Assembly: GCA_005888525.1 (NCBI GenBank)
Contig: VBAB01000139.1
Coordinates: 1 to 13,061 of the forward strand
Direction: 5' to 3'
DNA length: 13,061 nucleotides
DNA from: Alphaproteobacteria bacterium
GTDB taxonomy: Bacteria; Pseudomonadota; Alphaproteobacteria; Rhizobiales; Hyphomicrobiaceae
This document shows, one piece after another, positions 6,600-13,061 of this stretch. The translations under genes were made by a program, and so were the position numbers. The notes beneath the pieces are model-generated. The model was not told where the DNA came from. It searched no databases and saw only the letters and a program-made list of their open reading frames with translations. Each line of letters opens with the position of its first letter. Positions within the stretch are counted from its first letter, which is position 1.

Positions 6600-7775
6600 T
6601 CACGCGGCCTTGGCGAGGCCCGCTTTGCACTCGGCGAACGCCCAGTCGAGCCAGGGGGTGAGTGCCGCCAGATCGGCCGCCTCCACCGTCGAGCCGCACC
6701 AGATGCGTAGGGACGGCGGCGCATCGCGGTGACCGGCGATATCGCGTGCAGCGTTCTCCTTGTCGAGCATCGCCTCGAGCTGCTTGACGAAGGCGCGCTG
6801 TGCGTCGAGCGGCAGCTTGCCGACGACGGAATCGACGATTCTGAGGCACACCGAGGTGTTGGACCGCGTCGCGGGATCGACGGCGAGGTTCTCGACCCAG
6901 GGCGTGCGCTCGGCCCAGTCGAGCAGCACGCGGGCGTTGGCATCGGTGCGGGCGAACAGTGCCTGCAGGCCGCCGACGCGCTCCGCCCATGCCAGCGCAT
7001 CGAGATAGTCCTCCACGCACAGCATCGAGGGGGTGTTGATGGTCTCGCCCTCGAATACCTCTTTCATGAGCTTGCCGCCCTTGGTCAGGCGGAAGATCTT
7101 CGGCAGCGGCCAGGGCGGCGTATAGGTCTCCAGCCGCTCGATGGCGCGCGGGCTGAGGATCAGCATGCCGTGCGCCGCTTCTCCGCCAAGCACCTTCTGC
7201 CAGGAGAAGGTGACGACATCGACCTTCGGCCAGTCGATCGGCTGGGCGAAGATGGCGGAGGTGGCATCCACAAAGGTGAGCCCGCCGCGCTTTGCCGGGA
7301 TCCAGTCGCCGTTGGGCACGCGGACGCCCGACGTGGTGCCGTTCCAGGTGAACAGCACGTCGCGGTCGAAATCGACGTTTTTCAGATCGGGCAATCTGCC
7401 GTACTCGGCCTCGAGCACGCGCAGGTCCTTGAGCTTCAGCTGCTTGGTGGTGTCGGTCACCCAGCCCTTGCCGAAACTCTCCCAGGCCAGTGCATCCACG
7501 CCGCGAGCGCCCAGCATGGTCCACATCGCCATCTCGAACGCGCCGGTATCGGAGGCCGGCACGATGCCGCAGACGTAGCCGGCCGGCAGCCCCAGCAGTG
7601 CCTTGGTCTTGTCGATGGCGAGCTTCAGGCGCGCCTTGCCTTCCTTGGCGCGATGCGAGCGACCGAGGAACGCCTTGTCGAGGGCCTGGAGGGACCAGCC
7701 GGGGCGCTTGGCGCAGGGGCCGGAAGAGAAGAGCACGTTGCCCGGCCGCTTGGCCGGCTTCGTCGCGGCGGTCAT
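6600..7775 (-). CDS. serC: Phosphoserine aminotransferase
   Basis: This enzyme converts 3-phosphohydroxypyruvate and glutamate to phosphoserine and 2-oxoglutarate, the second step of serine synthesis, and often also serves vitamin B6 synthesis. The protein has 391 residues, matching the long SerC class of alphaproteobacteria and Methanosarcina rather than the roughly 360-residue E. coli type. Near the start FSSGPCAKRPGW and LGRSHRAKEGKARL are typical of the family. The PLP-binding lysine is K194 in TFSWQKVLGGEAAHG, and WNGTTSGVRVPN and EGETINTPSMLCVEDY are further hallmarks. The frame is open upstream to 8030, but ATG 7775 is chosen because family similarity begins there and AAAGGG lies eight bases ahead. 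It is transcribed alone in this window: the downstream neighbour is convergent, and serA, its common partner, is absent. A structured leader precedes it. Confidence 0.95.
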   Translation of the reverse strand: MTAATKPAKRPGNVLFSSGPCAKRPGWSLQALDKAFLGRSHRAKEGKARLKLAIDKTKALLGLPAGYVCGIVPASDTGAFEMAMWTMLGARGVDALAWESFGKGWVTDTTKQLKLKDLRVLEAEYGRLPDLKNVDFDRDVLFTWNGTTSGVRVPNGDWIPAKRGGLTFVDATSAIFAQPIDWPKVDVVTFSWQKVLGGEAAHGMLILSPRAIERLETYTPPWPLPKIFRLTKGGKLMKEVFEGETINTPSMLCVEDYLDALAWAERVGGLQALFARTDANARVLLDWAERTPWVENLAVDPATRSNTSVCLRIVDSVVGKLPLDAQRAFVKQLEAMLDKENAARDIAGHRDAPPSLRIWCGSTVEAADLAALTPWLDWAFAECKAGLAKAA

Positions 7776-7795
7776 GACATCTACCCTTTCAGATA

Positions 7796-7850
7796 GCCGC
7801 CCCTCGGTGGGGAGGGGTGACCGGGGCGGCTTGTGCCGTCGGCCCCCCGG
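7796..7850 (-). ncRNA. Structured serC leader with two alternative folds, possible serC RNA motif
   Basis: Reading the minus strand toward serC, hairpin A pairs CCGGGGGGC (7850-7842) with GCC(G)CCCCGG (7830-7821), nine pairs with one bulged base and an 11-base loop. Hairpin B pairs CCCCTC (7817-7812) with GAGGGG (7805-7800) over a six-base loop. In competition with both, GCCGCCCC (7830-7823) is perfectly complementary to GGGGCGGC (7803-7796), just upstream of the Shine-Dalgarno AAAGGG. Alphaproteobacterial serC genes are known to carry a conserved leader called the serC motif, which I recall as having two hairpins; I could not compare with its consensus. Pairing is seen; a regulatory role is inferred. 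It could instead be a GC-rich intergenic repeat. The rest of the 220-base divergent spacer (7776-7995) shows no convincing promoter on either strand. Confidence 0.45.
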
Positions 7851-7995
7851 AAAGTCAAGGAACTCGCGCGCCGCAGGCACGCTTCGCGGCAGCGTATGGG
7901 AGCCTGTGACTGGCCGCCACGCCGGCTCGGGGGGACTGTCGACAACGTGGATGGTGTAGGGTAGTGGCGTCGGGCGGGAGCGCGGAACGAGCGGC

Positions 7996-8229
7996 TTGGA
8001 ACGGGCAAAAAATATCTTCCTATTCCCCACGCGCGAAAGAAATTGGGCCGTGATGGAAGAGGCGAGCGGCCAGCATTTTGCACACTACTCGGACTACGAG
8101 GAGGCGGAGGAATTCGCACTCGAGCTGGCACGCAGCCGGCGCGTTCAGCTGGTGGTGCTCGATCTGCAGGGCATCAGGGAGCGCCACGATTTCCGACCGT
8201 GGTGGATGCGTTTGATCTTCAGGGAGTGA
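7996..8229 (+). CDS. Small DUF2188-like protein, function unknown
   Basis: The 77-residue product has the small alpha/beta plan of the DUF2188 group: a first segment IFLFPTRERNWAVMEEA, a short helix-like stretch YEEAEEFALELARSR and a strand VQLVVLDLQGIRERHDF ending in a charged tail. These resemble the family pattern in which an aromatic 'W-V' strand, a run of alternating E/A residues and a final 'R-R-D' turn follow one another; the assignment is by pattern only. Start TTG 7996 is used because an in-frame stop lies at 7957-7959, no ATG or GTG comes before 8050, and the similarity begins within the first ten residues. The Shine-Dalgarno is weak (GGA at 7984, GAG at 7989). No signal peptide or membrane segment is seen. 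It diverges from serC and ends 11 bases from the convergent DUF502 gene. No function can be proposed. Confidence 0.68.
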   Translation: MERAKNIFLFPTRERNWAVMEEASGQHFAHYSDYEEAEEFALELARSRRVQLVVLDLQGIRERHDFRPWWMRLIFRE

Positions 8230-8240
8230 CTGGGCTGGCT

Positions 8241-9083
8241 CTACTGCGCCGCCTCGAGCGGTTCGGGCTTCGACGCACCCCTGGTCCGCTTGGCGAGGTC
8301 CTGCAGCCGCGCCTGCGTCTCCGGGTTCACCATGCCGGCCGAGATGATGATCTTGGCCGCGTCCTCGACGCTCATGTGCACTGGCATCACGGTTGAGCGC
8401 GGCACGAAGCACACGAAGCCGGAGGGCGGCAGCATGCCCGTCGGCATGAACACGCTGATCAGATCTTCGCCGGGGATCTCCGCGGAGATCTGCTCGGCCG
8501 CATCGCCGGTCACGAACACGAGCGACCAGATGCCCTTGGAGGGAAACTCCATCAGCGCGACCTTCTGAAAGCCCTTGCTCGGTGCCGACGCCGTCACCAC
8601 CGACTCGAAGATTTGCTTCAGGCCCTGATAGACGTTGCGGACGATCGGCATGCGCCCGAGCATCAGCTCGCCCGCGCTGATCAGCGAGCGGCCCAGCAGG
8701 TTGGCCGCAAGCGCACCGATGAGCGTGAGGCCGATGATGGCGAACAACAGGCCCACGCCCGGCACGGGGAAGTGGAGGTAGTACTCGGGATTGTAGATGC
8801 GGGGAATGTAGGGCTTCACCCACGCGTCGATGATGTTGATGAAGTACCAGGCGATGTAGAGCGTGATCGTGACGGGGCCCACCACCACCAGCCCGGTCAG
8901 GAAATAGTTGCGCAGGCGCGCGCCGGCGTGCAGCGGCTCGGGCGCCGCGTCGAGCGCCAACTTGGCGAGCCCCGCCTTCAGCTCGGCCGTTTCATCCTGC
9001 GCGAGCTTGGCAAGCTCGGCCTTGAGATTATGGCCATCGTCATGAGCGTGGCGCGGGGCCGGAGAGTTTGATTGTTCCTGCAT
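8241..9083 (-). CDS. DUF502 family membrane protein
   Basis: The protein (280 residues from ATG 9083) belongs to DUF502, a conserved family of small bacterial and plant membrane proteins of uncertain function. After a hydrophilic N-terminus with a 15-residue tandem repeat (20-49), there are two membrane segments: about 61-84 (NYFLTGLVVVGPVTITLYI) and 106-131 (VGLLFAIIGLTLIGALAANL). The soluble part then holds the family's most conserved stretches: GRMPIVRNVYQGLKQI (from 143), VALMEFPSKGIWSLVFVTG and VFMPTGMLPPSGFVCFVP, ending in a helix around MSVEDAAKIIISAGM. An in-frame GTG at 9089 is an alternative start; neither has a clear Shine-Dalgarno. It is probably in the inner membrane. The 254-base space upstream to the SPOR gene (9084-9337) shows no gene, terminator or promoter I can support. 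Confidence 0.9.
   Translation of the reverse strand: MQEQSNSPAPRHAHDDGHNLKAELAKLAQDETAELKAGLAKLALDAAPEPLHAGARLRNYFLTGLVVVGPVTITLYIAWYFINIIDAWVKPYIPRIYNPEYYLHFPVPGVGLLFAIIGLTLIGALAANLLGRSLISAGELMLGRMPIVRNVYQGLKQIFESVVTASAPSKGFQKVALMEFPSKGIWSLVFVTGDAAEQISAEIPGEDLISVFMPTGMLPPSGFVCFVPRSTVMPVHMSVEDAAKIIISAGMVNPETQARLQDLAKRTRGASKPEPLEAAQ
8937..9026 (-). repeat. 15-codon tandem duplication inside the DUF502 gene
   Basis: Two adjacent 45-base units (9026-8982 and 8981-8937 on the minus strand) match at about 32 of 45 positions. They encode LKAELAKLAQDETAE and LKAGLAKLALDAAPE. The unit is rich in Leu, Lys and Ala with leucines spaced for one helix face, so it may form an amphipathic helix or short coiled coil in front of the first membrane segment. 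It lies outside the conserved DUF502 core and is probably a lineage-specific extension. Confidence 0.6.
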
Positions 9084-9337
9084 CGGCACGGTTCACAAGT
9101 GAGCGGTCTGGCTGTCTGCGCTCGTCACGTTCGCGCACCAGCTCGACATTCAAACGGCACGCATGTGTGCGGCGGCCACATGCAAATGCGCGGCCAGACT
9201 CGATTGTACGCTCCATTGTCATGAGAGATGGTGCCGACGCAAGGGTGCCGGAAGTCCCCCGGCGACCAATTGGTGCCCGCGGCGCCCGCGCGCCGATAAC
9301 ACCATGGAATTATTGGCGTTTTTTCTTGCGAAGGCAG

Positions 9338-10405
9338 CTATTGGCCGACCACCAGGCAGTCGATGCCAGGGCCTTTCAGCTTGGCGCACGCGGCCTGGCC
9401 CTCCTGCGCGCTCGCAAACGGGCCGATCCGCACCCGATAGAACGAGCCCATGTTGCCCACCGTCGTCTCGTCGATTTCCGGCTCGCGCGTCGCCAGGACC
9501 GCGGCGTGCTCGCGCTTCACCCGGATCGCAAGGGACTGCGCTTCGGCCTGTGTTCGCACCATCCCAACCTGAATGCGGAACTTCCCTTCGGGCTTGGCCA
9601 GGGCGACGCTCGTCGCGGCGCGTTCGGGGTTGCCGTGCACTTCCGTGGTGCGGGCCCATCCGCTGGACTTGGTTGCGGTCGCAGGTGCGGTACCAGGTGA
9701 CGGCGGAGCTGCCTCGATCGATGCGGTGGTCGACGGCGGGCTGGGGGAAGGCGACGAGGAGCCGCCAAACCAGCCGGCAAACGGATTGTACCACCCGCCG
9801 CTGGACTGGTTCGAGGAAGCGGACGGGTCGGGCGAAGTGAGATTTTCCGACGCGGAGGCCGTACGCGTCGCACGTCCGGCGTTCGGCACCGCCGGGGCGA
9901 TCGGCTCGCTTCCTTGGGCGAGCCCCGCCTCCTGATAGGCGGACGACCGCTGCTTCAGAGCGTCACCGCGATCGGCCTCACCCAGCCCACCCTTCAGCCA
10001 CAGCGCGCTCGTCAGATCGGCGATGGCCTGTGCCGGCTTCTTCTGCTGCCGGTAGGCGATGCCACGGTAGAGAAGCGCCTTGGCCATGATTGCCGGCGGC
10101 AGGTTGCCGCCGCTGAGCACGGTGGTCAGCGCCTGTGTGGCCTGATCCGGCTTGCCGACCTCGAGCAGCTTGAGGGCCGCTTCGATGGTACGCTGTGCCT
10201 CGACGGGGTCCTGCCTCTTTTTCACTGGCTTCTTGGCAGTGGCTTCCGCGTCATCTGCCGGCTGCTCGGCTTCGGCCTCTTTGGCTTGATCTTTTTTGGC
10301 CGCCGTCTGGGTGGGCCCTTGCGCTTGTGTATGCGTGACGCAAGCGACAGCAACGGCTGCCGCAGCCAACGCCGCCAGAACCAGCCTGCGCCATTCGCCC
10401 GTCAT
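9338..10405 (-). CDS. Exported TPR-like protein with C-terminal SPOR domain
   Basis: The 355-residue product starts MTGEWRRL with a hydrophobic run to about residue 22 and THTQAQ, a probable signal peptide (a weak lipobox-like AVAC is also present). Residues 33-65 are a charged Lys/Glu/Ala linker. Residues 66-165 are helical and TPR-like, with ALKLLEVGKPDQATQAL and ALLYRGIAYRQQKKPAQAIADLTSAL. A long Ser/Pro/Gly/Thr-rich low-complexity linker follows to about 270. Residues 274-355 fit a SPOR domain: FRIQVGMVRTQAEAQSLA, SFYRVRIGPFASAQEGQAAC and DCLVVGQ. SPOR domains bind denuded glycan strands of septal peptidoglycan, so a periplasmic role at the cell wall or division site is likely (inference). 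ATG 10405 is chosen over the longer frame (10477) because GGGGAG lies just upstream and the signal peptide begins there. glmS, its upstream neighbour, is 107 bases away. Confidence 0.85.
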   Translation of the reverse strand: MTGEWRRLVLAALAAAAVAVACVTHTQAQGPTQTAAKKDQAKEAEAEQPADDAEATAKKPVKKRQDPVEAQRTIEAALKLLEVGKPDQATQALTTVLSGGNLPPAIMAKALLYRGIAYRQQKKPAQAIADLTSALWLKGGLGEADRGDALKQRSSAYQEAGLAQGSEPIAPAVPNAGRATRTASASENLTSPDPSASSNQSSGGWYNPFAGWFGGSSSPSPSPPSTTASIEAAPPSPGTAPATATKSSGWARTTEVHGNPERAATSVALAKPEGKFRIQVGMVRTQAEAQSLAIRVKREHAAVLATREPEIDETTVGNMGSFYRVRIGPFASAQEGQAACAKLKGPGIDCLVVGQ

Positions 10406-10512
10406 TTGCGCTCCCCCCGGTTGACGTCCCGTCGAACGCGGAGCACCTCCCGGGCCACAGGCTACGCCATTTTGCACGGGTTAAGCAAATCCGGCGGCCG
10501 GGCGATACGGCC

Positions 10513-12333
10513 CTATTCCACTGTAACCGATTTGGCAAGATTGCGCGGCTGGTCCACGTCGGTGCCCAGGAACACTGCCGTGTGGTAAGCGATGAGCTGC
10601 ACCGGAACCGCGTAGAGGAGGGGGTTGACGAAGGGGTGCACGGTGGGAACGGGGATATGCGCTTCCAGAGCACAACCGGCCCGCTCCGCCGCGGCGTCTG
10701 ACAGTAGAATGATCTTCCCCCCTCTTGCCGCCACTTCCTGCATGTTGGAGACGGTTTTCTCGAACAGCTCGTCCGCCGGCGCCACGACGATCACCGGCAC
10801 GTTCTCGTCGATGAGGGCGATGGGCCCGTGCTTGAGCTCGCCCGCCGCGTAGCCTTCCGCGTGGATGTAGGAGATCTCCTTGAGCTTCAGCGCGCCCTCG
10901 AGCGCCAGCGGGAAGCTGCTGCCGCGGCCGAGATAGAGCACGTCCCGCGCCTTGGAGAGGTCGTGCGCGAGCCGCTCGTACGTGGCTTCGTTGTGCAGCA
11001 GCGTCGAGACATGGCGCGGCACCTCGGCCAGCGCATGCGTCAGCTCCTTCTCCTGGGCCTCGCTGATGGCGCCGCGCGCTCGGCCGAGCGCGATCGCCAG
11101 GCACGCCAGCACGCTCAACTGGCACGTGAATGCCTTGGTGGAGGCGACACCGATCTCGGGGCCCGCCAGCGTCGGCAGGATGACGTCGGACTCCCGCGCG
11201 ATGGTGGATGTGCGCACGTTGACGATGGAAGCGATGCGCTGGCCTTGCGCCTTGCAATAGCGCAGCGTCGCCAGCGTATCGGCCGTCTCGCCCGACTGCG
11301 TGATGAACACGGAGAGACCGCCCTTCTCCAGCGGCGGCTCGCGATAGCGGAACTCAGAGGCCACGTCGATCTCGACGGGAACGCGCGCATAGCGCTCGAG
11401 CCAGTACTTGCCGACGATGCCCGCGTAGTAGGCGGTGCCGCAGGCCGAGATCGAGATCTTGCTGATCTCGGCGGGATCCAAGCCGAGGTCGGGCAGATGC
11501 ACGCGCCCTTCGGCGAAATCGATGAAGCTTCCCAGCGTGTGGCTGATGACCTCGGGCTGCTCGTGGATCTCCTTGGCCATGAAGTGGCGGAAGTTGCCCT
11601 TGTCGACGAGGAGCGAGCTCGCCACCGACTTGATGGCCGGGCGCTCGACCTTGCGGCCGTCGAAAGCGAAGATCTCCGCCGCCTCGCGGGTCAACACCGC
11701 GCAGTCGCCGTCTTCCAGATAGGTGATCGTATCGGTGAAGGGGGCCAGCGCGATCGCGTCCGAGCCGAGGTACATCTCACCCTCGCCGTGCCCGATGGCG
11801 AGCGGCGGTCCCTGCCGCGCTCCGATCATCAGGTTGTCCTCGCCGGCGAAGATGACGGCGAGCGCGAAAGCGCCTTGCAGCCGCTGCAGGGCCGCCCTGG
11901 CCGCATCGACCGGCGCAACGCCCTGATCCAGATAGTCACTGACGAGGTGCAGCACCGTCTCGGTGTCGGTCTCGGTCTGGAAGACGTGGCCCTTGGCGGA
12001 GAGCTCGCCGCGCAGTTCCTGGAAGTTCTCGATGATGCCGTTGTGCACGACGGCGACGCGCTCGTTCATGTGCGGATGGGCGTTGCGCTCGACCGGCTTG
12101 CCGTGCGTCGCCCAGCGCGTGTGCCCGAGGCCCGTGCGTCCCTGCAGGGGATGGTTGGAGAGCCGGATCTCCAGGTTCTTGAGCTTGCCTTCGGCGCGCC
12201 GGCGATCGAGATGGCCGTCCTCGACGGTGGCTACACCGGCCGAGTCGTAGCCGCGATATTCGAGCCGCCGCAGCGCGTCGACGAGATCGCCGGCGACCGC
12301 CTTCTTGCCAAGTATGCCGACGATGCCGCACAT
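10513..12333 (-). CDS. glmS: Glutamine--fructose-6-phosphate aminotransferase (isomerizing)
   Basis: This cytoplasmic enzyme makes glucosamine-6-phosphate from fructose-6-phosphate and glutamine, the first step toward UDP-GlcNAc for peptidoglycan and LPS. The 606-residue length matches the family (609 in E. coli). The mature N-terminus is MCGIVGI, so C2 is the glutaminase nucleophile; HTRWATHG, VVHNGIIENF and TDTE complete the Ntn-hydrolase glutaminase site. Two SIS domains follow, roughly 285-425 (ISACGTAYYAG, ITQSGETADT) and 455-590 (YLGRGSSFPLALEGALKLKE, HAEGYAAGELKHGP). The C-terminus DQPRNLAKSVTVE holds the expected K601. ATG 12333 is chosen because Cys must follow Met; the frame runs upstream to 12387. 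Shine-Dalgarno is mediocre (GGAG 11 bases ahead or GAGG almost touching). The upstream gene is glmU, a known functional pair. The 179-base gap contains no glmS ribozyme that I can recognise, as expected outside Gram-positives. Confidence 0.97.
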   Translation of the reverse strand: MCGIVGILGKKAVAGDLVDALRRLEYRGYDSAGVATVEDGHLDRRRAEGKLKNLEIRLSNHPLQGRTGLGHTRWATHGKPVERNAHPHMNERVAVVHNGIIENFQELRGELSAKGHVFQTETDTETVLHLVSDYLDQGVAPVDAARAALQRLQGAFALAVIFAGEDNLMIGARQGPPLAIGHGEGEMYLGSDAIALAPFTDTITYLEDGDCAVLTREAAEIFAFDGRKVERPAIKSVASSLLVDKGNFRHFMAKEIHEQPEVISHTLGSFIDFAEGRVHLPDLGLDPAEISKISISACGTAYYAGIVGKYWLERYARVPVEIDVASEFRYREPPLEKGGLSVFITQSGETADTLATLRYCKAQGQRIASIVNVRTSTIARESDVILPTLAGPEIGVASTKAFTCQLSVLACLAIALGRARGAISEAQEKELTHALAEVPRHVSTLLHNEATYERLAHDLSKARDVLYLGRGSSFPLALEGALKLKEISYIHAEGYAAGELKHGPIALIDENVPVIVVAPADELFEKTVSNMQEVAARGGKIILLSDAAAERAGCALEAHIPVPTVHPFVNPLLYAVPVQLIAYHTAVFLGTDVDQPRNLAKSVTVE

Positions 12334-12512
12334 GCCTCGATCTCGCTCCAAGTTTAGCTGGTTCCGACAGCTGCAGAAAACCTGCAAGCCGCATGCCGTT
12401 GACAGTGCGATCCCAAAGCTCTCGCATTACGCATAGGATGCAGCGCCGTTGGTACGCTGATCCGCCCGCAGTCGACAATTCAAACTCTGTTACCCCTTTT
12501 TTCTGGGTTAAT
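12334..12512 (-). other. glmU-glmS intergenic spacer, no clear signals
   Basis: The 179 bases between the glmU stop and glmS start hold no supported gene. Two small hairpins are visible: an imperfect one at 12490-12511 just after glmU (TTAACCC against GGGGTAA with an A-rich loop and no T-run) and a five-pair one near 12370-12390 (TGCAG-gtttt-CTGCA). No convincing -35/-10 pair was found. The gap is long for a tightly coupled operon, so glmS may have its own promoter. Confidence 0.4.
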
Positions 12513-13061
12513 TCAGGGCGACTTCTTTCGCTTGCCCATCAGGGTCCTGAACTTCGCCGCCCACCCGGGCCGCTGCTCCTGGGCCGAGCGCTCGAGCGCC
12601 AGGGCGTCCGGCTCCACGGTCCGGGTGATCACGCTGCCGGAGCCGATGTAGGCGCCGTCGCCGATCTTCACCGGCGCCACCAGCGAGGAATTGGAGCCGA
12701 CGAAGACGCCCTTGCCGACGTCGGTGAAGTGCTTGTTGAAGCCGTCGTAGTTGCAGAAGATGGTGCCGGCACCGATGTTGGCGCCCTCCCCAACTCGGCC
12801 GTCGCCGATGTAGGCCAGATGGTTGGCCTTGGCGCCCGTCTCGAACCTGGCGTTCTTCACTTCCACGAAATTGCCGATGCGCGCCTTCTCCCCGATGTCG
12901 GCGCCGGGGCGGAAGCGGGCGAAGGGTCCGATGCGGGCACCCTTGCCGATGCGGGCGCCGACCAGGTGGCAGTTGGCCATGATGTGGGCGCCGTCCTCCA
13001 CCACCACGCCAGGCCCGAAGAACACGTTGGGCTCGATGGTGACGTCGCGACCGATCACCGT
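12513..13061 (-). CDS. glmU: Bifunctional GlmU, C-terminal acetyltransferase part (truncated by window edge)
   Basis: The frame is open to the right edge, so only the last 182 codons or so are seen; the pyrophosphorylase half lies outside. GlmU acetylates glucosamine-1-phosphate and then uridylylates it to UDP-GlcNAc. The visible part is a left-handed beta helix of hexapeptide repeats (IGRDVTI, IGKGARIG, IGEKARIG, VGEGANIG, IGDGAYIG). KANHLAYIGD contains the histidine matching the catalytic H363 of E. coli GlmU, and GAGTIFCNYDGFNKH, VGSNSSLVAPV and GSVITRTVEPDAL are family hallmarks. It ends with the short basic tail KRKKSP. The GTG at 13058 is an internal valine, not a start. It lies upstream of glmS in the same direction and works directly after it in the pathway. 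Confidence 0.95.
   Translation of the reverse strand, partial: TVIGRDVTIEPNVFFGPGVVVEDGAHIMANCHLVGARIGKGARIGPFARFRPGADIGEKARIGNFVEVKNARFETGAKANHLAYIGDGRVGEGANIGAGTIFCNYDGFNKHFTDVGKGVFVGSNSSLVAPVKIGDGAYIGSGSVITRTVEPDALALERSAQEQRPGWAAKFRTLMGKRKKSP

Noticed and set aside
7776..8030. Extension of SerC upstream to 8030
   Set aside because: SerC similarity begins at ATG 7775 with a good Shine-Dalgarno. The extra 85 codons run through the leader and into the divergent small gene.
9040..9222. 60-codon minus-strand frame overlapping the DUF502 start
   Set aside because: No Shine-Dalgarno, no recognisable similarity, and out of frame with a solid gene.
10828..12357. Plus-strand open frame of 509 codons opposite glmS
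   Set aside because: glmS is certain on the minus strand; the plus frame is composition-driven with no domain pattern.
12490..12511. Hairpin after glmU as an intrinsic terminator
   Set aside because: The stem has only six pairs with a mismatch and no T-run follows on the minus strand.
12334..12512. glmS ribozyme in the leader
   Set aside because: The ribozyme is known from Gram-positive lineages, and I see none of its nested pseudoknot pattern in this short spacer.

Overview
The window is GC-rich chromosomal DNA that most likely comes from an alphaproteobacterium of the Hyphomicrobiales (rhizobial) type. Three things suggest this: SerC is the roughly 390-residue form found in alphaproteobacteria and Methanosarcina; the DsbD-like protein is a ScsB-type; and the intergenic spaces carry palindromes of the 'TCATCCCGGG...CTTGT' and 'CCCCTCCCC...GGGGAGGGG' kinds that are common in that order. 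The genus cannot be named from the sequence. I see no tRNA, rRNA, transposase, phage gene or CRISPR array.

Layout. (1) 88-3431, plus strand: a three-gene catabolic-looking cluster made of a Gfo/Idh/MocA oxidoreductase, a DUF993 (DHDPS/aldolase-like) protein and an AP-endonuclease-2-type sugar isomerase/epimerase. A good sigma-70-like promoter stands in front, and a REPIN-like palindrome pair lies between genes 1 and 2. (2) 3557-6435, plus strand: a ScsB/DsbD-like membrane thiol reductase followed five bases later by an exported redoxin, which looks like an envelope reducing system. A second copy of the REPIN-like repeat precedes it. (3) 6436-6599: a GC-rich inverted repeat between convergent genes. 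(4) 6600-7775, minus strand: serC, with a structured leader (7796-7850) that can fold in two mutually exclusive ways. (5) 7996-8229, plus strand: a small DUF2188-like gene with a TTG start, convergent with a DUF502 membrane protein (8241-9083, minus). (6) 9338-10405, minus strand: an exported TPR plus SPOR-domain protein. (7) 10513-13061, minus strand: glmS preceded by the 3' part of glmU, which together feed UDP-GlcNAc synthesis for peptidoglycan and LPS.

How they fit together. The right half is housekeeping (serine synthesis, amino-sugar synthesis, envelope proteins). The left half is accessory. The oxidoreductase/DUF993/isomerase trio is the best candidate for an uncharacterised pathway: all three enzymes suit stepwise conversion of a sugar or polyol derivative (oxidation, isomerisation, carbon-carbon cleavage or dehydration), but no transporter or regulator in the window reveals the substrate. 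The other points worth testing are the serC leader, the covarying REPIN-like repeats and the ScsB-redoxin pair.
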